NCBI RefSeq assembly: GCF_030530965.1
Contig: NZ_JAUMTY010000051.1
Span: 1-12,573, forward strand
DNA: 12,573 bases
DNA from: Corynebacterium sp.
GTDB lineage: Bacteria; Actinomycetota; Actinomycetes; Mycobacteriales; Mycobacteriaceae
Reading direction: 5' to 3'
Below, piece after piece: positions 1-5,358 of this stretch. The notes under the pieces were generated by a model. The model did not search any database, was not told the origin of the DNA, and saw only the letters and a list, made by a program, of their open reading frames with translations. How positions within the stretch are numbered: position 1 is the stretch's first letter; each line of letters opens with the position of its first letter. The position numbers and the translations under genes are program-made.

Positions 1-10
1 ATTTTATGTG

Positions 11-16
11 TATGAT
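11..16 (+). promoter_or_regulatory. Possible -10 element (TATGAT) for the HNH lipoprotein gene
   Basis: TATGAT differs from the consensus TATAAT at one base. Its last base lies 8 bases before the ATG at 24, so transcription could begin at or next to that codon and give a leaderless message. The -35 region would lie outside the window, so this cannot be completed here. Confidence 0.3.
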
Positions 17-23
17 GTCCCTC

Positions 24-974
24 ATGCGAACGACGCGAGCACATTGTTCCAGCCATCACGGACCATTGTTTTCCCACTATTCATTCTCAACGCTGGCGGG
101 CATTATTCTGAGCCTCGGCCTTGTTATGCCCCTTTCAGGCTGCGGAGACATCGCTACACAGGGCAACAATGGTTCATCTTCGGCAAGCTCTCCGGCTAAC
201 AATGATGCCGCTTCCGCGAACGATGCCACTGGGCCAAACGACAATGGCTCAGCCGACGATGGCTCGTCACCCGCCGATTCTCCTGATCAAGGCGCTAATG
301 AACCACCCGCCACGGATGCTGCTTTCCCCGGTTCCCCACGTGCTGAACACATCGGGCAGCTGAGCAAACAAGAAAGCGCCGACGCACTCACAGCGCTGAA
401 TGTACCCTTCCCCACCGGCGACATTCACGCACTTCTCGCAGCGCTGCCTGAATCACCGCGTCGTGGCGGCGCAGAGCGATACCAACGTAAGAATTTCGGC
501 CCCTCATGGGCGGATGTCGATCGCAACGGCTGTGACACCCGCAATGACATCCTCCACCGAGACCTCACGGATATCACGACGAAACCGCCACAGGGATGTG
601 TCGTTCTTACCGGAGAATTACATGACCCCTACACGGGCAACACCATCGATTTCCACCGTGGGAAGAAAACCTCGCAGGCAGTGCAAATCGACCACGTCGT
701 CGCGCTATCCAATGCATGGGCAAGTGGCGCCTATGCCCTGCCGTATGCCGCGCGCACTGCACTCGCCAACGATCCGCTCAACTTGCTCGCCGTGGACGGC
801 CCTACCAACAACGCCAAATCCGACAAGGACGCCGCCGAGTGGATGCCGCCGAACACCGCCTACCGGTGCGGGTACGCTGACCGACAAGTCCGTGTGAAGT
901 CGAAATACCATCTACGAGTCACGCGGCAGGAGAAGGAAGCGCTCACCGCCGTGCTTAATCAGTGCGCGGCGTAA
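24..974 (+). CDS. Secreted lipoprotein with C-terminal HNH nuclease domain (DUF1524 type)
   Basis: Predicted surface-anchored nuclease. A hydrophobic signal segment ends in the lipobox LSGC, so the cysteine would be lipidated and the protein held on the outer face of the membrane. About 60 residues rich in Ser, Asn, Asp, Gly and Pro follow as a linker. The C-terminal part matches the DUF1524/HNH family: CDTRNDIL, DPYTG, then QIDHVVALSNAW with the Asp-His pair, NDPLNLLAVDG and NNAKSDKDAAEW, the Asn and Lys positions typical of a beta-beta-alpha metal site. Four cysteines in this part could form two disulfides, fitting an exported protein. The start is uncertain: ATGs lie at 6, 12, 15 and 24. 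I chose 24 because it gives a basic MRTTR n-region and follows a TATGAT -10-like element at a leaderless distance. The gene converges on lepA with only 29 bases between stops and has no visible operon partner. Substrate and role are unknown; family membership is well supported. Confidence 0.87.
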   Translation: MRTTRAHCSSHHGPLFSHYSFSTLAGIILSLGLVMPLSGCGDIATQGNNGSSSASSPANNDAASANDATGPNDNGSADDGSSPADSPDQGANEPPATDAAFPGSPRAEHIGQLSKQESADALTALNVPFPTGDIHALLAALPESPRRGGAERYQRKNFGPSWADVDRNGCDTRNDILHRDLTDITTKPPQGCVVLTGELHDPYTGNTIDFHRGKKTSQAVQIDHVVALSNAWASGAYALPYAARTALANDPLNLLAVDGPTNNAKSDKDAAEWMPPNTAYRCGYADRQVRVKSKYHLRVTRQEKEALTAVLNQCAA

Positions 975-1003
975 CGCCCTACCCCTAAGAGCCCCGGCGC
1001 GAC

Positions 1004-2851
1004 CTACTTCTTCCCCTCGTCCGTCGACAAGGCCGCAACGAACGCTTCCTGAGGAACCGACACAGAACCGATGCTCTTCATGCGTTTCTTACCGGCCTTC
1101 TGCTTCTCCAGGAGCTTGCGCTTACGAGAAATATCGCCGCCGTAGCACTTGGCCAACACGTCTTTGCGGACAGCGCGGACATTCTCGCGCGCAATGATTT
1201 TCGACCCGATTGCAGCCTGAATCGGTACCTCAAACTGCTGACGAGGAATCAGCTCCTTGAGCTTCGTCGTCATCTTATTGCCGTACCACTGCGCGTTATC
1301 CCGGTGCACGATGGCAGAGAACGCATCCACCGGGTCGCCCTGCAAAAGAATGTCGACTTTCACGAGGTCAGCAATCTGCTCGCCCGCGTCCTCATAGTTC
1401 AAGGACGCGTACCCCTTCGTGCGGGACTTCAGCATGTCGAAGAAGTCGAAGATGATCTCTCCCAGCGGCATGGTGTACCGCAGCTCGACGCGGTCCTCTG
1501 ACAGATAATCCATACCGCCCATCTGACCGCGCTTCGACTGGCACAGTTCCATCGTCGGCCCCAAGAACTCTGCCGGAACGATCACCGTCATCTTCACGAT
1601 GGGTTCGTAGATCTCCCGTGGCTTTCCATCAGGCCAATCCGAAGGATTACGCACCTTGATCTCTTCGCCCGCCTCTGTCACCACGCGGTACACCACCGAA
1701 GGGGCCGTTGAAATCAAGTCCAAATTGAACTCGCGTTCCAGCCGAGCTCGGGTAATTTCCATGTGGAGCAAGCCCAAGAAACCGCACCGAAAGCCGAAGC
1801 CCAGCGCCACGGACGACTCCGGTTCGTAGGTTAACGCGGCGTCGTTGAGCTGCAGTTTCTCCAAGGCGTCGCGCAAATCCGGGTACTGGTCCGCCGAAAT
1901 CGGGAACAAGCCCGAATACACCATCGGTTTCGGCTCTTCATAGCCCTTCAACGGTTCGGTGGCAGGGTCATTCACCACAGTCACGGTGTCGCCCACCTTC
2001 GACTGGCGCACGTCCTTCACCCCCGTGATGAGGTACCCCACTTCGCCGACGCCCAAACCGTCGGTTTTCTTCGGCTGCGGAGACACAACGCCGATCTCCA
2101 GCGTCTCATGCGTGGCCCCCGTCGACATCATCTGAATCTTCTCGCGGGCCTTCAGCCGACCATCCATCACGCGGACATAGGTCACGACGCCGCGATAGGT
2201 GTCGTACACCGAATCGAAAATCAGCGCGCGAGCAGGCGCATCCGCATCCCCCGTCGGCGCAGGAACAACATCGCACAACTTGTCTAACAGTTCGGGGACG
2301 CCGTCGCCGGTCTTCGCCGAGACGCGCAAGACTTCTTCCGGCTCACACCCAATGATCAAGGCCAGTTCGTCGGCAAACTTGTCAGGATCCGCGGCCGGAA
2401 GATCAATCTTGTTCAAAACCGGAATAATTTCCAGGTCATTCTCCATCGCGAGATACAGATTCGCGAGAGTCTGCGCCTCAATGCCCTGAGCAGCGTCGAC
2501 AAGAAGAATAGCCCCCTCACACGCCTCCAGGGCACGCGAGACTTCGTAAGTGAAGTCGACGTGACCGGGGGTGTCGATGAGATGGAGCACAATCTGCTCA
2601 CCCGCATGATCCCCGGTTTTGGGGACCCACGGCAGGCGCACATTCTGGGCCTTAATCGTGATGCCCCGCTCGCGCTCAATATCCATGTTGTCCAGATACT
2701 GGTCGCGCATGTCACGATCGCCGACCACCCCGGTGAGCTGCAGAATTCGATCCGCCAAGGTCGATTTCCCGTGGTCGATGTGTGCGATGATGCAGAAGTT
2801 CCGGATACGCTCCGGGTCGGTGAACGTTGTTTCCGCGTAGTTGGTGGCCAT
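1004..2851 (-). CDS. lepA: Elongation factor 4 (ribosomal back-translocase GTPase LepA)
   Basis: Translation GTPase that acts on stalled or mis-translocated ribosomes and has been linked to ribosome assembly; cytoplasmic and membrane-associated. At 615 residues it is the usual family length with a short N-terminal extension. GTP-binding motifs are intact: G1 AHIDHGKST (residues 23-31), the switch I stretch ERERGITIK, G3 DTPGHVDF (93-100), G4 NKID (147-150) and G5 SAKTG (178-182). The LepA-specific C-terminal domain is recognisable from YGGDISRKRKLLEKQKAGKK near residue 570, which separates it from EF-G. The ATG at 2851 is supported by GGAGAGG upstream, but the spacing of about 13-14 bases is long and the site sits in an inverted repeat (see 2859-2893). 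It is divergent from the PemK-like gene and convergent with the HNH lipoprotein gene, so it is probably monocistronic. Confidence 0.98.
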   Translation of the reverse strand: MATNYAETTFTDPERIRNFCIIAHIDHGKSTLADRILQLTGVVGDRDMRDQYLDNMDIERERGITIKAQNVRLPWVPKTGDHAGEQIVLHLIDTPGHVDFTYEVSRALEACEGAILLVDAAQGIEAQTLANLYLAMENDLEIIPVLNKIDLPAADPDKFADELALIIGCEPEEVLRVSAKTGDGVPELLDKLCDVVPAPTGDADAPARALIFDSVYDTYRGVVTYVRVMDGRLKAREKIQMMSTGATHETLEIGVVSPQPKKTDGLGVGEVGYLITGVKDVRQSKVGDTVTVVNDPATEPLKGYEEPKPMVYSGLFPISADQYPDLRDALEKLQLNDAALTYEPESSVALGFGFRCGFLGLLHMEITRARLEREFNLDLISTAPSVVYRVVTEAGEEIKVRNPSDWPDGKPREIYEPIVKMTVIVPAEFLGPTMELCQSKRGQMGGMDYLSEDRVELRYTMPLGEIIFDFFDMLKSRTKGYASLNYEDAGEQIADLVKVDILLQGDPVDAFSAIVHRDNAQWYGNKMTTKLKELIPRQQFEVPIQAAIGSKIIARENVRAVRKDVLAKCYGGDISRKRKLLEKQKAGKKRMKSIGSVSVPQEAFVAALSTDEGKK

Positions 2852-2858
2852 AAAAGAG

Positions 2859-2893
2859 CTGTGATCCTCTCCGTCAGTACTCGGTGATCACAG
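2859..2893 (-). promoter_or_regulatory. Inverted repeat around the lepA ribosome-binding site
   Basis: CTGTGATC (2859-2866) and GATCACAG (2886-2893) form a perfect 8-bp inverted repeat with a 19-base spacer. Read on the lepA strand, the SD-like GGAGAGG lies at the 3' end of the loop and touches the stem; the ATG follows about 8 bases after the stem. The loop also holds one of two CAGTACT copies (2875-2881 and 2891-2897), 16 bases apart, each containing the palindrome AGTACT. It could act as an RNA hairpin controlling lepA translation or as a DNA operator. Function is inferred only. Confidence 0.4.
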
Positions 2894-2907
2894 TACTAGA
2901 CGTTGGA

Positions 2908-2936
2908 TTGCACCACTTTTCACACCGAATTATTGT
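2908..2936 (+). promoter_or_regulatory. Probable promoter of the PemK-like gene giving a leaderless transcript
   Basis: TTGCAC (2908-2913) and TATTGT (2931-2936) are separated by exactly 17 bases, matching a housekeeping sigma promoter. A start 7 bases downstream of the -10 falls on the A of the ATG at 2943. Leaderless transcripts are common in corynebacteria. The only alternative SD (GGGG, 2937-2940) is two bases from the ATG, too close to work normally. Confidence 0.5.
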
Positions 2937-2942
2937 GGGGAC

Positions 2943-3644
2943 ATGTTCGTACCGCGAGGAAATTCGGGTCCATTTTCCTACGACTCTGAGCCCGAACGCC
3001 ACACGCAGCGGTCTTCCCTGATCCGTCACATCACCGGCTTTCTTGCCCACAAGCGGGCAACAACGAGTGACGACGACTTCGAACTCCCTGACGCGGCTGG
3101 TCGGTCGCATTCACCACGCCGATCTCGTCGCGTGCCGACGTCATTCTCGCGGCCATTCCACCACGAAGGTGCCCTGGACCAAGGCCTTGCTTCACTGCAG
3201 CAGGGGCTAGGTATGACGGACTCCAGCGTTTCGACGTTTAACAACGAAGATGAGCCAGTTCTCGCACGGCCCACTGGTGCCTGCGCCTCTACGCTGATTT
3301 ATGCGCCCGATATGGATGGGCAGGCCGATCCTGGCGAGGTGGTGTGGGTTCATTCCCCGAACAAGCAATCGGATGGCCGGGAACGAGCAATCGTTATTCT
3401 TGGCCACCACGAGCGATACATCCGCGGGCTTCTCATTTCGACGAATGACGAGCACTCGACGGATAACAACTGGCTGGAAATCGGCGCCGGGGGCTGGGAC
3501 ATGCAAGGCCGCCCCGCATGGGTTCGGTTGGACAAGATCATCGAGGTTCCTGACCACATGATTCGTCGGAAAGGGACGGTGTTGCCGCGGCGGCGGTTTG
3601 AACGCATCGCCAGCCGGCTGCGGACGGACTACAACTGGCGTTAG
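2943..3644 (+). CDS. PemK/MazF-like domain protein without adjacent antitoxin
   Basis: The C-terminal half (about residues 128-233) resembles the PemK/MazF fold: DPGEVVWVHSPNKQSDGRERAIVIL at its start, then a strand ending RGLLISTNDEH, a WLEIGAGGW segment, RLDKIIEVP, and a basic C-terminal stretch with RRRFERIASRLR. Classical members are ribosome-independent mRNA interferases. The first 110 or so residues are rich in Arg, Ser, Asp and His, look disordered and resemble nothing I recognise. No antitoxin-sized gene is next to it; its neighbours are lepA (divergent) and rpsT (downstream, same strand). I recall a conserved protein gene beside lepA in other Actinobacteria, including mycobacteria, which suggests a core gene rather than a mobile toxin-antitoxin pair. 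Whether it is an active RNase is uncertain. The ATG at 2943 is supported by the promoter spacing; no good internal start with an SD stands out. Confidence 0.72.
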   Translation: MFVPRGNSGPFSYDSEPERHTQRSSLIRHITGFLAHKRATTSDDDFELPDAAGRSHSPRRSRRVPTSFSRPFHHEGALDQGLASLQQGLGMTDSSVSTFNNEDEPVLARPTGACASTLIYAPDMDGQADPGEVVWVHSPNKQSDGRERAIVILGHHERYIRGLLISTNDEHSTDNNWLEIGAGGWDMQGRPAWVRLDKIIEVPDHMIRRKGTVLPRRRFERIASRLRTDYNWR

Positions 3645-3667
3645 CGACTGCCCGGGTTGGCAGCGCT
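3643..3667 (+). terminator. GC-rich hairpin after the PemK-like gene
   Basis: AGCG, a bulged A, then CTGCC pair with GGCAG and CGCT around a CGGGTT loop. The stem has nine pairs and begins in the stop codon. No T-tract follows, so it is a weak or L-shaped terminator candidate, or an mRNA 3'-end stabiliser. Confidence 0.3.
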
Positions 3668-3671
3668 GATA

Positions 3672-3701
3672 TTGGACGCAATTCTTGAAGCACTGTAAAG
3701 T
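3672..3701 (+). promoter_or_regulatory. Probable rpsT promoter
   Basis: TTGGAC (3672-3677) and TAAAGT (3696-3701) are 18 bases apart and both are close to the housekeeping consensus. The predicted start near 3707-3708 gives rpsT a leader of about 210 bases. A second -10-like TATATC at 3810-3815 could serve a shorter transcript but has no good -35. Confidence 0.45.
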
Positions 3702-3778
3702 GTCCTGGAGTTCTACCACGCATGTGGACAATGAGCCGGAACAAGCAGGACCTTGGGTTTGTTCTTGAAGGTCGCTCA

Positions 3779-3804
3779 TTCACGGGCTGATTTCACGGGC
3801 CGAT
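3779..3804 (+). repeat. 13-bp tandem duplication in the rpsT leader
   Basis: TTCACGGGCTGAT (3779-3791) is followed directly by TTCACGGGCCGAT (3792-3804), with one mismatch. The second copy also starts a small GGGC-CGAT-GCCC hairpin. It lies between the predicted promoter and the gene, so it could be a regulator site or part of a structured leader. Confidence 0.6.
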
Positions 3805-3917
3805 GCCCTTATATCGCCCTCCACATGCTCTTCGCATGAGAAATGACATGAAGAGTTGTGGTAGATCGCGTCGTGCGCACCCAGTGCATGACAAGCGTAG
3901 AGAAAGAGGTAATTCCC

Positions 3918-4181
3918 GTGGCAAACATTAAGTCCAAGAAGAAGCGCATCAAGACAAACGAAAAGGCCCGTCAGCGCAACAAGGCCATCCGTTCGCGCTT
4001 GCACACCGAGAACCGCAAGTTCCGTGAGCTCGTCGCTGCTGGTGACAAGGCTGGTGCTGAGGCTCAGCTTCGCCTGGCGTCCCGCGAGTACGACAAAGCC
4101 GTGACCAAGGGCACTCTTCACCGCAACAACGCTGCGAACAAGAAGTCTGCGATGGCTAAGTTGTTCAACTCGATGGACTAG
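3918..4181 (+). CDS. rpsT: 30S ribosomal protein S20
   Basis: Primary 16S rRNA-binding protein of the small subunit. The 87-residue product has the typical very basic start VANIKSKKKRIKTNEKARQR, the KAIRSRLHT segment, and the C-terminal GTLHRNNAANKKSAMAKLF signature. The GTG at 3918 is chosen because the family begins M-A-N-I-K-S and because AAAGAGGT lies about 7 bases upstream; the frame stays open back to 3858 but those codons are not family-like. It is alone on its strand with its own probable promoter and a strong terminator, and meets holA tail to tail. The leader of about 210 bases with a tandem repeat suggests post-transcriptional control; S20 synthesis is autoregulated in E. coli, but whether that holds here is not shown. 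Confidence 0.98.
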   Translation: MANIKSKKKRIKTNEKARQRNKAIRSRLHTENRKFRELVAAGDKAGAEAQLRLASREYDKAVTKGTLHRNNAANKKSAMAKLFNSMD

Positions 4182-4206
4182 TTTTCCTACGAGTCCGCTG
4201 GTTCGT

Positions 4207-4261
4207 GTGGGCAGCAAGACCGTGTGATCTGTTGGTCACCCGTTTTTAGGCCCACTGACCA
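4207..4261 (+). other. Possible H-type pseudoknot between rpsT and its terminator
   Basis: GTGGGC (4207-4212) can pair with GCCCAC (4250-4255), and TGGTCA (4233-4238), which lies in that loop, can pair with TGACCA (4256-4261) directly after. The two 3' arms abut, the topology of an H-type pseudoknot. The stems are only 6 bp, so chance pairing is possible. Confidence 0.25.
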
Positions 4262-4268
4262 GGGTGTT

Positions 4269-4295
4269 CCCCGCTCCGCCTGGAGCGGGGTTTTT
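4269..4295 (+). terminator. Rho-independent terminator of rpsT
   Basis: CCCCGCTCC (4269-4277) and GGAGCGGGG (4282-4290) form a perfect 9-bp GC-rich stem with a 4-base loop, followed at once by TTTTT. The T-tract is on the plus side only, so it serves rpsT. On the minus strand no T-tract follows, so holA read-through would not stop here by the intrinsic route. Confidence 0.93.
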
Positions 4296-4309
4296 CATTG
4301 CGTCCCCAG

Positions 4310-5320
4310 CTATTTCATCCGCGCAAGCTCCGCCAGACGCCGAACACCTAGCTCAACGGCACTGTCCTGGTCGCCCGCGGCACCTTTAATCCCCGCTTCC
4401 ATCTGCGCAGCAACCTGCACGGCCTCGGCAATTGCAGCTTGCGACCATCTCTGAGCTATCGGCGCTGTCCTTTTCAGTTTCCACGGTGGCATTCCTAACC
4501 GCGACGCATCACGATAGGGATCAATACGCCGGTTGCCACTGAGCCGGGCGACCTCGCTGATCCCACGACACACCGCCGTTGATATCGCCATGTGAGCCAC
4601 TCCCAGCTGGAGAGCCCGACGTACTTTTGCCACCGACTGATCCACGTTGCCTGCGATAACGTCGTCGGCAATGGAAAAACTGCTGACTTCCGCGGTACCG
4701 GTGTAGTACCGTCGCACGGCCTCGAGGTCGACGTTCCCGTCGTTATCGGCGACCAGCTGGCTCACGGCCGACGCTAATTCGCGCACATTGGAACCGACGC
4801 TTTCAATGAGGGCGGAGACGACGTCTGGGCTCACCCGCACGCGGAATCGGTGGAATTCTGACTGCACAAAAGTGGGCAGTTCACGGACCGGGATGGCGTC
4901 AGCCCGGTGCTCTTCGCCAAGCTTGAGGAGTTTGGACACCATGGCCTTCGTCCGGCCTTCACCCGAATGTTGAATGATCAGGGTGATGCCCGGCGCGGGG
5001 TCTTTCGCAGCAGCAAGCACGAGCGATGCCGGCTCTTTACCTGCATCATTCATGTTTGTAATGACGACGATGCGGTCTTCGCCGAAGAGGCTGGGGCTGA
5101 GTAGCTCGGTGAGCTCGGGGCCCGTAATGTCACCTGCTCGGACTGTGGTGACGGTGAGTTCATCGCCGGTGGGCGAGTTCTCACGGACACGTTTGACGAT
5201 GGCATGGCGGTGACGATCCGCGAGGAAATCTTCGGTTCCGACGATGATGTGTACGGGTGCGGGCGCACCGGATCCCTCCGCAGGGTCGAATGTGGTGCGT
5301 GACCTCCGTGATGGTGCCAT
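4310..5320 (-). CDS. holA: DNA polymerase III delta subunit (clamp loader)
   Basis: Clamp-loader subunit that opens the beta sliding clamp so it can be placed on primed DNA. The 336-residue product has the family pattern: PVHIIVGTEDFLADR near residue 22, the SPSLFGEDRIVVI block (75-87), an AAA+-like core, and the C-terminal collar helices with GVRRLAELA. The ATG at 5320 (MAPSRRSRTT) is chosen because the frame upstream to 5536 overlaps comEC and does not look like HolA. No convincing SD precedes it; instead there is GTCAG-TCTA-CTGAC (5325-5338). It lies 38 bases after the comEC stop and is the last gene of the minus-strand block, so it is probably co-transcribed with comEA-comEC, an association also seen in other bacteria. 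Confidence 0.95.
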   Translation of the reverse strand: MAPSRRSRTTFDPAEGSGAPAPVHIIVGTEDFLADRHRHAIVKRVRENSPTGDELTVTTVRAGDITGPELTELLSPSLFGEDRIVVITNMNDAGKEPASLVLAAAKDPAPGITLIIQHSGEGRTKAMVSKLLKLGEEHRADAIPVRELPTFVQSEFHRFRVRVSPDVVSALIESVGSNVRELASAVSQLVADNDGNVDLEAVRRYYTGTAEVSSFSIADDVIAGNVDQSVAKVRRALQLGVAHMAISTAVCRGISEVARLSGNRRIDPYRDASRLGMPPWKLKRTAPIAQRWSQAAIAEAVQVAAQMEAGIKGAAGDQDSAVELGVRRLAELARMK

Positions 5321-5358
5321 GCCCGTCAGTCTACTGACCGCCGAGGACACAACGTGCC

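Noticed and set aside
975..1003. Bidirectional terminator between the HNH gene and lepA
   Set aside because: The 29 bases contain no convincing stem followed by a T-tract on either strand.
2943..3644. Complete type II toxin-antitoxin module
   Set aside because: No antitoxin-like gene lies on either side; neighbours are lepA and rpsT.
3207..3779. 190-codon minus-strand frame opposite the PemK-like gene
   Set aside because: Its sequence is compositionally odd and unlike any family; the plus-strand frame has promoter spacing and a recognisable domain.
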